Under the pieces are notes generated by a model. The model worked only from the letters and a program-made list of their open reading frames with translations. It was not told where the DNA came from and did no database searches. A stretch of DNA of 64,000 nucleotides. Source: Bordetella genomosp. 5 (GTDB lineage: Bacteria > Pseudomonadota > Gammaproteobacteria > Burkholderiales > Burkholderiaceae_B). The stretch spans positions 124,001 through 188,000 of the forward strand of contig NZ_NEVN01000004.1 in assembly GCF_002261475.1 (NCBI RefSeq). The letters run 5' to 3'. A program made the position numbers and the translations under genes. This document shows, piece after piece, positions 32,981-41,356 of the stretch (the first letter of the stretch is position 1; each line of letters starts with the position of its first letter).

Positions 32981-33003
32981 TTATCCACAGAACCTGTGGG
33001 TAA
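32981..33003. promoter_or_regulatory. Pair of DnaA-box-like sequences in inverted orientation
   Basis: TTATCCACA (32981-32989), the consensus DnaA box, is followed after five bases by TGTGGGTAA (32995-33003), whose reverse complement TTACCCACA is a near-consensus box. The pair can also form a hairpin stem, so chance or terminator-like structure is possible. Confidence 0.35.
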
Positions 33004-33127
33004 GCCTTGGGATATTTGCCCCGGGGTCCGGTAAAAAAGCCTTTGCATCAAGGGCTTGCTTTAATTTGATCTGGATGAGGGTTTTCCCCGGTGCTGCGCA
33101 AGCCGTGATCAGCCGATGCGCGTGCTG

Positions 33128-34564
33128 TCAAGGGGCGCACGCGGCGACGATCTCGCCGAGCGCGCGGATCGCCGCCTCGGTCTCCGGGACCGCCGGTTCG
33201 GTGCAACTCAATCTCAGAAAGTGGTCGTAGCGCGACGAGTTGCTGAACATCGCGCCGGGCGCCACGCGGATGCCCGCTTCCAGCGCGCGCTCGAAGACGG
33301 TCATGCCGGGCGTGCCCTCGGGGAGCTCGAGCCAGAGCAGCATGCCGCCGGCGGGCGGCGCCAGCCGCGTGCCGGCCGGGAAGTGCCGCGCCACGGCCTC
33401 GGCCACGTGCGCCCGCTGCTGGCGGAGCTGCTGGCGCAGGCGCGCCAGATGGCGATCGTAGGCCTTCGTGCTCATGTATTCGGCCACCGCGATCTGTGCG
33501 AGCGGCTCGTTGGGACGACTCTGCGCAAACTTGAACATGGCCATGCGCTCGTGCCAGCGCCCGCCCATGGTCCAGCCCAGGCGCATCGCGGGTGCGAGCG
33601 TCTTGTGCAGCGAGGCGCAGTAGATCACGTCGCCTTTGCGATCCCAATGTTTGATCGCCAGGCTCGGGCCGTCGTCGCCCAGCGCGCCGTACGTGTCGTC
33701 TTCGATCAGGGCGGTCTGCTGCGAGGTGCAGAGCTGCAGCAGCCGCTGCTTGTCTTCGTCGGACATGATGCACCCCAACGGATTCTGCAGATTGGGCACC
33801 ACCACCACGGCCCGGATGCCAGGCTGGGTGCGTAAGGCCAGCTCGAGGGCTTCGATCGATATGCCACGCTGCGGACTCGTCGGGATTTCGAGGGCACGCA
33901 GTCCCAGGCTTTCGATGATCTGCAGCAGACCAAAATAGGTAGGCGATTCAACGGCGATCGTATCGCCGGGGCGCGCGACGGCGCGCAGCGCCAGATTGAG
34001 CGCCTCGATGCAGCCATGGGTGACGAGCAGGTCGTCGGCATTGGCGCTGATGCCGCAGTCGAGCGCGCGGCGCGCCAGCACCGTCCGGAATTGCGGATGG
34101 CCGTGCGCGGGCGCGCGGCCCGCCAGCACGGCGGAATTCATGCGCAATGCCCGAGTCATGGCCTGACGCAGGGCCGCGTGCGGATACGACGAGGGCGGGG
34201 CGGCGGCCAGGGCGAAGTTGGTTTTGCAGTCCTGGCTCTCCGAGCGGGTGATGAAATTCGCCACCCGGTCGTGGATGCCCACGTAGTTCGCGACATCGAT
34301 GGGCCGGCGGATATCCGGATCCGGCACCGGCGCGAGCCGAGGGCCGGCAGGCGGCCTGACGAAATACCCCGAACGCGGCCGCGCCTCGACCAGACCGTCG
34401 TCTTCGAGCCGGCGGCACACCTGCAGCGCCGTGGTCAGGCTGACGTGATGCGTGCGCACCATGGTGCGCACCGACGGCATGCGTTGCGCCGGCGCCAGCG
34501 CGCCGGATTGGATGGCGCGCCGGTAGTAGTCGGCCAGGCGCTGATAGAGAGGCTGCGTATCCAT
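33128..34564 (-). CDS. MocR-type GntR/aminotransferase regulator
   Basis: 478 residues. A GntR winged HTH (about 5-75; LYQRLADYYRRAIQSGAL, RMPSVRTMV) is followed by a class I aminotransferase-like domain with the PLP lysine in SLHKTLAP and the NLQNPLGCIM segment. It is a one-component regulator that binds PLP or an amino compound and controls amino-acid or vitamin B6-linked genes. The divergent gene at 34741 may be its target. The start at 34564 sits at the family N-terminus. Confidence 0.88.
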   Translation of the reverse strand: MDTQPLYQRLADYYRRAIQSGALAPAQRMPSVRTMVRTHHVSLTTALQVCRRLEDDGLVEARPRSGYFVRPPAGPRLAPVPDPDIRRPIDVANYVGIHDRVANFITRSESQDCKTNFALAAAPPSSYPHAALRQAMTRALRMNSAVLAGRAPAHGHPQFRTVLARRALDCGISANADDLLVTHGCIEALNLALRAVARPGDTIAVESPTYFGLLQIIESLGLRALEIPTSPQRGISIEALELALRTQPGIRAVVVVPNLQNPLGCIMSDEDKQRLLQLCTSQQTALIEDDTYGALGDDGPSLAIKHWDRKGDVIYCASLHKTLAPAMRLGWTMGGRWHERMAMFKFAQSRPNEPLAQIAVAEYMSTKAYDRHLARLRQQLRQQRAHVAEAVARHFPAGTRLAPPAGGMLLWLELPEGTPGMTVFERALEAGIRVAPGAMFSNSSRYDHFLRLSCTEPAVPETEAAIRALGEIVAACAP

Positions 34565-34740
34565 GTGGCGATCATGCCGGCGTCTCGAGTGCGCCGACAG
34601 ACACAGATATCCCAAAACACCACCATAACAGAGCCCTGCAGGCGGCGGTGTTGCGCAACAGATAGCACTCGGGTGTGTCTGTTGCGGTTCGCGGGGGCTC
34701 CGTAATCTGACGGTACGCCATCCACATCGGAAACCGCATC

Positions 34741-35171
<431 letters not shown>

Positions 35172-35182
35172 GTTCTTGAATG

Positions 35183-35210
35183 AAGCCCGGTTTCCGAACC
35201 GGGCTTTTTT
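35183..35210 (+). terminator. Terminator of tRNA-fMet
   Basis: Stem AAGCCCGGTT/AACCGGGCTT with loop TCCG, followed by T residues to 35210. Confidence 0.9.
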
Positions 35211-35436
35211 CATTTCTGTTTTCGTTGCGTGGCCGATTTCCATGGTCGATCTTCCACGGTCGACCTTCCATGACCGTTCCGGCACCGATCTCGCGCGAGA
35301 AGTACGTGCGAGCGCGTGATACGTCACTTGCGGCATCGCAAGCCGGAAGATTTTCCTGATTTGCGCCGCGACATCCTTAAGCTACCATCGGCGTTGAAGC
35401 AAAACCCGAATATCGCTCAGCCGAGAGGAGTCAGAC

Positions 35437-35769
35437 GTGGGCACAGCAAAATACGATCACCCGGGCTTTGTAGCGGATACCGGCACCGACGGGCAGTTTC
35501 TCGTGGGTATCTGGTGCCCGCATGGCTATCCCGCGCATGTACACATCGGCCGTGTCGACGAGCACGGTCAGGCCGAAGCCCAGTTGCGGCTGCGCATTCC
35601 GGACAGCGTGTTCCAGTCGATGCCGGACGATGCGGAAACCCTTTGCCGGCGTGCGATGGGGCAGGCGGTGCGTGACCACCTGCTGACCGGCAACGAATTC
35701 CAGGAGACGCGTCTGCAGCTCGATGCGGTCCCCTGGAGTGGCCCGATGCGCGCGATGGCGCCCGCCTGA
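35437..35769 (+). CDS. Small hypothetical protein
   Basis: 110 residues from a GTG with GAGAGGAG upstream. The N-terminal GTDGQFLVGIWCPHGYPAHVHIGRVDEHGQAEAQLRLRIPD (given by its ends) is beta-rich with two His; the C-terminal part is helical. No signal peptide or known domain. Its promoter lies in the 260 bp after the tRNA terminator, where CCATGG-TCGA and CCACGG-TCGA repeats occur. Confidence 0.65.
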   Translation: MGTAKYDHPGFVADTGTDGQFLVGIWCPHGYPAHVHIGRVDEHGQAEAQLRLRIPDSVFQSMPDDAETLCRRAMGQAVRDHLLTGNEFQETRLQLDAVPWSGPMRAMAPA

Positions 35770-35881
35770 GCTCACTGCGGCAGTTGCCCACATCTGCTGT
35801 GGAAAACTGCCGCAACAACTTGCGGATAGGGCAAAAAAGTCCTGAAGTCTCCGGCACTTGCGACCGCCGGTCAAAAAATGA

Positions 35882-36640
35882 TCAGGTCTGCCCGCAGACC
35901 TTGGTGATCGCGCCGGCGTCGCTCACGAAGGGATTGCCGTTGCCCTGCAGCTTGACGATGCGTTCGTCGCGCTGGCGCTCCCAGGCGTCGACCGGGTAGG
36001 CGCGCGCCCAGGCGCAGAAAATCCGCTGGTCTTCGCGCGACAGCTTCAGGTCATAGCGCGCCGCCATATAAAACTGGATCCGCGCGATCCTTCCGCGCAC
36101 CTCTTTACGCGGCTGCACCCTCCGCTCCTTGAAGTCGACCACCGTCTGGCACTGGCCATACATCGGCGTCGGTTTGTCGGTCCAGATCGAGAACCGGAAG
36201 TTCTGGCGATCGCCATTCACTTCGCCCACCGACGGCACCAGGTTGATGAGGTCGCCCTCGGCACGCGCGAACACGGGATCGTTGTCGGTGCAATTCTTGC
36301 GTCCGCCCGATTTGCCTTTGACCTTCTCCTGCCAGCACATGCGCTGGTGTCCCAGCACCCAGGCCGGCACCACATGCTCCCACTCGAGGCGTTCGGCACG
36401 GGTCTGTTGTTTGCGCGGTTCGTACCCGCAGCTCTTGAGGTCCATCTCCTTGCCCGTGTACGGACAGCCGCAATAGAAGTCCTGCTCGAGTCCGCGATAC
36501 ACGCGCGGCAGCACCTTCTTCGCGTTGCGGAAATCGCGTGGACCGACCGCATCGGGGCGGGTGACGAGGTCCGCGAAGACGGGGGCGGCGGGAGCCCCCA
36601 GAATGAAGCCCGCCAAAACTGCAACAGCTAAACGTTTCAT
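35882..36640 (-). CDS. endA: Secreted endonuclease I (EndA/NucM family)
   Basis: 252 residues with a signal peptide ending FA-DLV. Catalytic-type region: EWEHVVPAWVLG with the active His and GDLINLVPSVGEVNGDRQNFRF with metal-binding Asn, as in EndA/NucM. Several Cys (FYCGCPYTG, KSCGY, HQRMCW, NCTDND) suggest disulphides. The enzyme degrades double-stranded DNA in the periplasm or medium. The start at 36640 is set by the signal peptide. Confidence 0.9.
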   Translation of the reverse strand: MKRLAVAVLAGFILGAPAAPVFADLVTRPDAVGPRDFRNAKKVLPRVYRGLEQDFYCGCPYTGKEMDLKSCGYEPRKQQTRAERLEWEHVVPAWVLGHQRMCWQEKVKGKSGGRKNCTDNDPVFARAEGDLINLVPSVGEVNGDRQNFRFSIWTDKPTPMYGQCQTVVDFKERRVQPRKEVRGRIARIQFYMAARYDLKLSREDQRIFCAWARAYPVDAWERQRDERIVKLQGNGNPFVSDAGAITKVCGQT

Positions 36641-36780
36641 GGCGCGGCATTTTATGTTTTTTGGCGAGGATGTGTGCCAGTCGCCATGCACTGCGGTATT
36701 CTGGTTGCATCCGGCCCCCTGGTTTCGGGTGGCCGGTACTAACCGCTTTGTCTAGCCGCTTCCCTGAAAGGAGATAGTTC

Positions 36781-36912
36781 ATGAAGAACCGAGTTTTTCT
36801 GGTTGTGATGTTGGCCGTTGCCGCTGTCACGGCGGGATGCAATACCGTCCAAGGAGCAGGCAAGGACATCGAGCGCGGTGGCGAAAAGATCCAGGGAGCC
36901 GCGCAGCGCTAA
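36781..36912 (+). CDS. Entericidin-like small lipoprotein
   Basis: 43 residues. Signal MKNRVFLVVMLAVAAV, lipobox TAGC, then NTVQGAGKDIERGGEKIQGAAQR, which is the EcnA/EcnB pattern. AAAGGAG lies upstream. A second, similar gene is at 61985-62116. Entericidins are envelope lipoproteins linked to stationary phase. A terminator follows at 36938. Confidence 0.85.
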   Translation: MKNRVFLVVMLAVAAVTAGCNTVQGAGKDIERGGEKIQGAAQR

Positions 36913-36937
36913 CACAGGCTCGCGGTGAGTCCACCGC

Positions 36938-36988
36938 AAGGCCGGTGGCGAGGGGGCATTCAAACGCTCCCTGGCCACCGGCCTTTTT
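36938..36988 (+). terminator. Terminator after the entericidin-like gene
   Basis: Long hairpin with stem GGCCGGTGGC (36940-36949) and GCCACCGGCC (36974-36983), followed by TTTTT. Confidence 0.8.
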
Positions 36989-37019
36989 CGTGCGCCGATG
37001 GCGCAGCCGGAGGCCCCCC

Positions 37020-37242
37020 TTTTTCCGCCGGGCCGCCCCAAGGAAAAAGCGCCCCCTCGGGGGGCAGCAAGCCGAAGGCGCAGCGTGGGGGCCTTTTTCC
37101 GCCGGGCCGCCCCAAGGAAAAAGCGCCCCCTCGGGGGGGCAGCAAGCCGAAGGCGCAGCGTGGGGGCCCTTTTTCCGCCGGGCCGCCCCAAGGAAAAAGC
37201 GCCCCCTCGGGGGGCAGCAAGCCGAAGGCGCAGCGTGGGGGC
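37020..37242 (+). repeat. Three tandem copies of a 74-76 bp GC-rich repeat
   Basis: Units at 37020-37093, 37094-37169 and about 37170-37242. Each reads TTTTTCCGCCGGGCC, GCCCCAAGGAAAAAGC, GCCCCCTCGGGGGG, CAGCAAGCCG and AAGGCGCAGCGTGGGGG. They are nearly identical and differ mainly in G-run length. The GCCCCC/GGGGG arms can form hairpins, as in REP-type elements of Burkholderiales. Confidence 0.9.
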
Positions 37243-37304
37243 GCAAGTTCCGCTCTAGCTTTGATGCATAATCGCGGCGTTGAGCGTCGATTGCAGGAGA
37301 GACT

Positions 37305-37733
37305 ATGCGCAAGCAGGCGGGTTTGATGGCGGCCGTGGCACTGACGGTCTTGGCGGGGTGCGCGGGCACGGGCCTGCGGGAAGAGCCCGGCATCAAGGAG
37401 ACCTTCGAGGTCCAGGCCGATTTCAATGCGGCATATCGGCGCGCGGTGCAGTACGTGCGGGTCTGCCACGAGCAGCGTGCGCATCCCTACGGCGCGGCCT
37501 ACGTGGCCAAGACGGCGGAAGGCGAGAAGGGCGATCCGAACGAAGTGCGCGTGTATCGCAGCACCGAGCCGGCCAAGTTGCTCGAGCTGATCCAGGCCTT
37601 GCCGTCGGAGCAGCCGGGTCGTTCCAACGTCACGGTCACGGTCCTCGACACGGGGATCTGGGATCGCGACGAGATCGCCGCGGCACGCCAGTCGATCCAG
37701 TCGGCCACCCCGGTGTGCCGCAAGCTGGGCTGA
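37305..37733 (+). CDS. Lipoprotein of unknown function
   Basis: 142 residues. Lipobox LAGC (Cys19) after a hydrophobic core. The mature part has a FEVQADFNAAYRRAVQYVRVCHEQ helix and beta strands (VRVYRSTE, VTVTVLDTGIW). Two Cys (VRVCHEQ, TPVCRKLG) could pair. It is close to the membrane protein gene 37744-38166 and probably co-transcribed with it. The GGAGAG upstream supports the ATG at 37305. Confidence 0.75.
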   Translation: MRKQAGLMAAVALTVLAGCAGTGLREEPGIKETFEVQADFNAAYRRAVQYVRVCHEQRAHPYGAAYVAKTAEGEKGDPNEVRVYRSTEPAKLLELIQALPSEQPGRSNVTVTVLDTGIWDRDEIAAARQSIQSATPVCRKLG

Positions 37734-37743
37734 TCGCCGCACC

Positions 37744-38166
37744 ATGACGACGTTGCCGGATCAGGAGCGTGGTCGCGGATTTGCCCTGGTCGCGGCGGGC
37801 GCTCGCCCGCTCACGTGGCTCAACGGCGGCGCGGCGCTCTTGCTGGCCGCCTTTTCGCTGGGCATCGTCGGGGGCGAGTTCGAGCCGCCCGACCTCGATA
37901 TTCCACTCATGGCTTTTCTGGCCGGCTTCGTTTGCAGCGGCCTGGTGTCGCTGTTCGCGGCGCTGGCCGCGCGCCAGGTGTCGCGGCGCGGTGCCGCCCA
38001 GCGGCGCGGGGCTCTGTTCTGGCCCGCGCTGGCGCTGATGACGCTGTTCTATATCGCGGCCCTGCTGAGCTTTCTGGCGGGTTGCTGGTTTGCAACGGGT
38101 GCTCCAATCGGCGGCGATGTCGGAACGGACACGGTATACGCAGACGTGCGTTTCGTGACGGGCTGA
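37744..38166 (+). CDS. Small integral membrane protein
   Basis: 140 residues with three or four membrane segments (WLNGGAALLLAAFSLGIVGG, LMAFLAGFVCSGLVSLFAALAA, ALALMTLFYIAALLSFLAGCWF) and a short acidic end. It starts 10 bases after the lipoprotein stop, so both probably form an operon. No family is recognised. Confidence 0.65.
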   Translation: MTTLPDQERGRGFALVAAGARPLTWLNGGAALLLAAFSLGIVGGEFEPPDLDIPLMAFLAGFVCSGLVSLFAALAARQVSRRGAAQRRGALFWPALALMTLFYIAALLSFLAGCWFATGAPIGGDVGTDTVYADVRFVTG

Positions 38167-38250
38167 TGGCTTGAATCCGCTGGACTTGGCGTTTTTGGGC
38201 GATTAATATGCGCATTGCGTACATTACCCATCCAGCTCCCCGAGGCCCTC

Positions 38251-39546
38251 ATGTCCGTCTCCCAGCAAGCCTTCCTGCGCGACGCAATGCGCCGCCTGAA
38301 CCTCACTCGTGACGTTTTCGCTGCCCGTATCGGCGTGAAGCGCCGCGCGCTCGACACCTGGCTGCTGCCGGAGGGCTCGCAGGAGTTCCGGGCCATGCCC
38401 GAGGTGGTCGAGCGCTTTGTCGGCGAGATCGTTCAAAACCGCGACCTTCTCGAAAAGTATACGCAGAGCGCACAGGCCGGCCCGCTGCGTGAGCGCATCG
38501 CGGTCGACGGCAAGCCGCAACTGCTCTCCGTGGATCAGTTCACCCGCGAGTCGGTCGAGGACCTGTTCCGCGTGGCCGACATGATGCAGCCCATCGCACG
38601 ACGCCAGAAGGTGTCGCGCGTCCTGGAGGGGGCGGTGCTGGGTAATCTGTTTTTCGAGGCCAGCACGCGCACCCGCGTGAGTTTCGGCTCGGCGTTCTGC
38701 CGTCTGGGCGGCTCGGTTTGCGACACGACCGGCTTCACGTTTTCGTCCATGGCCAAGGGCGAGTCGATCTACGACACGAGCCGCGTGATGAGCGGCTACG
38801 TAGACGCGATGGTGATTCGCCACCCCGACCAGGGCTCGGTGGCCGAGTTCGCGCAAGCGACCAATATCCCGGTGGTGAACGGTGGCGATGGCCCGGGCGA
38901 GCACCCGAGCCAGGCGCTGCTGGATCTCTACACCATCCTCACCGAGTTTTCCCGCCTGGGCAAGCTGCTCGATGGCGCGCACATCGCGATGGTCGGCGAC
39001 CTCAAGTATGGCCGCACGGTGCATTCGCTCATCAAGCTGCTGGCGCTCTACAAGGGTGTGAAGTTCACGCTCGTGTCGCCTCCCGGCCTGGAAATGCCGC
39101 AATACATCCTCGAGCAGGCGAGCCGCAACGGCAACGTGATCGAGCAAAAGAGCTCGCTGGCCGACGGCCTGGCCGGCGCCGACGTAATCTACGCCACGCG
39201 CGTGCAGAAGGAGCGCTTCGCCAACGAGGAGAGCGCCGAGGGCTATACCGCCGATTTCCAGGTCAGCCGCCCCATCATCGACGCCTACTGCGGTCCCGAT
39301 ACCATCGTGATGCACCCGCTGCCGCGCGACAGCCGCCCGGGCGCCAATGACCTCAGCAACGATCTCAACCACGACCCGCGCCTGGCGATCTTCCGCCAGA
39401 CCGACAACGGCATCCCCATCCGCATGGCGATTTTCGCGGTGCTGCTAGGCGTCGAGGGGCTGGTGCAGCATTCGATGCGCGACGTGACCTGGAAGCACCC
39501 CTCCCACATCGGCCCGGACGACTCCGTCTTCCACGGGCTCGATTGA
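38251..39546 (+). CDS. pyrB: Aspartate carbamoyltransferase with N-terminal HTH-like extension
   Basis: 431 residues, about 110 longer than typical catalytic chains. The extension (about 1-80) contains FLRDAMRRLNLTRDVFAARIGVKRRALDTWL, a helix-turn-helix-like region. The catalytic domain carries STRTR (138-142) for carbamoyl phosphate and a HPLPRDSRPG segment. It makes N-carbamoyl-aspartate in pyrimidine synthesis. No pyrI gene follows. The extension is probably an oligomerisation or regulatory module and is known in Burkholderiales PyrB proteins. ATG 38251 was chosen at its start. Confidence 0.9.
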   Translation: MSVSQQAFLRDAMRRLNLTRDVFAARIGVKRRALDTWLLPEGSQEFRAMPEVVERFVGEIVQNRDLLEKYTQSAQAGPLRERIAVDGKPQLLSVDQFTRESVEDLFRVADMMQPIARRQKVSRVLEGAVLGNLFFEASTRTRVSFGSAFCRLGGSVCDTTGFTFSSMAKGESIYDTSRVMSGYVDAMVIRHPDQGSVAEFAQATNIPVVNGGDGPGEHPSQALLDLYTILTEFSRLGKLLDGAHIAMVGDLKYGRTVHSLIKLLALYKGVKFTLVSPPGLEMPQYILEQASRNGNVIEQKSSLADGLAGADVIYATRVQKERFANEESAEGYTADFQVSRPIIDAYCGPDTIVMHPLPRDSRPGANDLSNDLNHDPRLAIFRQTDNGIPIRMAIFAVLLGVEGLVQHSMRDVTWKHPSHIGPDDSVFHGLD

Positions 39547-39590
39547 TCGGACGTCCGTGGGCGCGCGGTTCGATCCGCGCACCGCAATGA

Positions 39591-39625
39591 AAAAAGCCGC
39601 GCGGTGCAACCGCGCGGCTTTTTTT
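39591..39625. terminator. Terminator between pyrB and rdgC
   Basis: Stem AAAAAGCCGCGCGGT/ACCGCGCGGCTTTTT around GCA, flanked by A and T runs, so it works in both directions. Confidence 0.9.
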
Positions 39626-39644
39626 GTGCTTGCGTGGAGAGACG

Positions 39645-40544
39645 TCAGATCTTCTTTTCGCCGCCGAGCGCTTCGACCAGATCGGTCATGAGCTTCGACA
39701 GTTCGCCGGTCATGAGCACCATGTCGGACTCGAACTTCTCATCGTCGTTCTGCGAGACCGTGTCGGCGTTTTCCTTGAGCACGTCGAGCGGCGCGACGCG
39801 TTTGACGTCCATGGCTTCGGTCAGCACGAAAGAGACGCGATCGGCCCAGGTCATGGCCAGACGGGTGCATTGCTTGCCCGACTGGATATGACGGCGGACG
39901 TCGTCGGCGTCGATGGAGTGCTTCACGTAGCGGATCGCCGCACGGCTTTCGCCGGACGCGCGCAGCTCGGTGTCCTGGTCGATCGAGAAATTGCTGGGCG
40001 CTTCGTCTTCGGCCAGCCAACCCGTCATGGCGGCGGCAGGCGACTGCGTCACGTACAGGTTCTCGAGCGGCAGCGGGTCGACGGACTTCACCAGCAGGCC
40101 GATGACTTCATCCGCCTTGGCCGAGGCCGCGGCATCGATGACCAGCCAATGATTGACGGTGTCGATCCAGACGCGGGTGTCGCGATAGACGCTGAATGCG
40201 CGCGGCAGGAGTTCGTCGGTGACGCGCTCCTTGAGCTCTTTCATCTGCTTGCGGCCGGGCTTGTAGCCCTGCTGCTCTTCGATTTCGAGCGCGCGCGCCT
40301 TCGTGACCTGGTTGACCACGGTGCTCGGCAGCAGCTTCTTCTCGGCGCGCAGCGTCAGCAGGATCTGGCCGTTCACCACATGGGCCAGCCCCCCGTTTTC
40401 GCGCGGAGGAATCCAGCCCAGGCTTTGCATTTCCAGGTTGTTGCCGCTTTGGTAGGCGTGCCGGGCAAGGCTTTCTTCAAGCTGCTCGCCGGTCAGTGTC
40501 CAGGGCGAGGACAGTCGGTAGATCTTGAGATTCTTGAACCACAT
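39645..40544 (-). CDS. rdgC: Recombination-associated protein RdgC
   Basis: 299 residues starting [11 protein letters not shown], the standard RdgC N-terminus. Its length matches the family, and the [17 protein letters not shown] and [13 protein letters not shown] regions are typical. RdgC forms a ring on double-stranded DNA and limits RecA activity. It lies downstream of pyrB on the opposite strand. The start at 40544 was taken at the family N-terminus although the frame is open upstream. Confidence 0.92.
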   Translation of the reverse strand: MWFKNLKIYRLSSPWTLTGEQLEESLARHAYQSGNNLEMQSLGWIPPRENGGLAHVVNGQILLTLRAEKKLLPSTVVNQVTKARALEIEEQQGYKPGRKQMKELKERVTDELLPRAFSVYRDTRVWIDTVNHWLVIDAAASAKADEVIGLLVKSVDPLPLENLYVTQSPAAAMTGWLAEDEAPSNFSIDQDTELRASGESRAAIRYVKHSIDADDVRRHIQSGKQCTRLAMTWADRVSFVLTEAMDVKRVAPLDVLKENADTVSQNDDEKFESDMVLMTGELSKLMTDLVEALGGEKKI

Positions 40545-40693
40545 GGCTTCGGGCAAAAGGGTCGATTCTATACGACAGGGCCTGCGCGCGGGGTTTGTAT
40601 CTTGGGTGTCAGCGGCGACACGCTCTGTCACTGAAAGGGCGTACGCGTTCCGGTAATGTCCCTGACATCATTCACCGCAGAAAGAGGAGTGCC

Positions 40694-40912
40694 ATGAAAC
40701 CTGCAACCATAATTGGTGCTGTTCTGATCGTGCTGGGCGCCGCCGCGCTCGTGTACAAGGGCTTTAACTACACCTCCGAGGAAACCGTGCTGCAAGTCGG
40801 ATCCGTGAAGGCCACGGCCGAAACCGAGAAGTCCGTGCCGATTCCGAGCTGGGCTGGCATCGTGGCCATCGTGGCGGGGGTGTTGGTGATCGGCGTGGGG
40901 ATGCGCCGCTAA
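40694..40912 (+). CDS. DUF3185-family membrane protein
   Basis: 72 residues from ATG 40694 with AGAGGAG upstream. Two membrane segments (TIIGAVLIVLGAAALVYKG and WAGIVAIVAGVLVIGVGMRR) flank a short strand-rich segment (VLQVGSVKATAETEKSVPI). This is the DUF3185 layout. Function unknown. A terminator follows at 40931. Confidence 0.85.
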   Translation: MKPATIIGAVLIVLGAAALVYKGFNYTSEETVLQVGSVKATAETEKSVPIPSWAGIVAIVAGVLVIGVGMRR

Positions 40913-40930
40913 GCGCCATCTGCGCATCGA

Positions 40931-40956
40931 GACCGCCTGCGGGCGGTCTTTTTTTT
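40931..40956 (+). terminator. Terminator of the DUF3185 gene
   Basis: Stem GACCGCC/GGCGGTC with loop TGCG, then eight T residues (40949-40956). Confidence 0.9.
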
Positions 40957-40984
40957 GCCCGGCGGTACGAGAAACCGGCCGCAC

Positions 40985-41306
40985 AAAAAAAGACGGCCCG
41001 GCTAGCGCCGGGCCGATACGGGGCACACGATACCGCGTCATAAAAAGGCTCGCGGGGAACGCGGTATCGGTGTCAGAGTACTGGCCCTGCAAACTCCGTA
41101 CAGGGGATCGTTTGTCCGGAGAACAACGCAAGGCCGTGATCTGAGAGGCCAGTCTAATCGTGAGGGTCTGACAGCGTCCTGAATCCTGGCCAGGGACTGC
41201 GTCGACGGTCCGCGGCGCTGAAGGGCGGGGGGGCGCGGGCCACGGGCAGCGCGATGTCACCGAGCCCCTGCGCGCGGGCAAAAAAAAAAGCTCCGTGAGG
41301 AGCTTT
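40985..41306 (-). other. Gene-free region with two leftward terminators and a large inverted repeat
   Basis: Leftward terminator one: stem AAAGCTCC/GGAGCTTT (41287-41306) with an A-run at 41281-41289, ending the MHS transporter gene. Leftward terminator two: perfect 9-bp stem CGGCCCGGC/GCCGGGCCG (40994-41015) with an A-run at 40985-40991. Between them lies an 11-bp perfect inverted repeat CGATACCGCGT/ACGCGGTATCG (41028-41038 and 41059-41069, spacer 20). The second terminator has no gene to serve, so a small leftward RNA from about 41250-41016 is possible. Confidence 0.5.
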
Positions 41307-41356
41307 GAAGGGCCGAGTCGGCGCAGCGGTCCGACCCGGCGGGGGAAATTCCCGGC

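Noticed and set aside
32981-33003. Chromosomal replication origin
   Set aside because: Only two boxes, with no AT-rich unwinding region and no dnaA, dnaN or gidA nearby.
37020-37242. CRISPR or coding repeats
   Set aside because: Three contiguous 74-76 bp units of different length without spacers; the frame changes between units.
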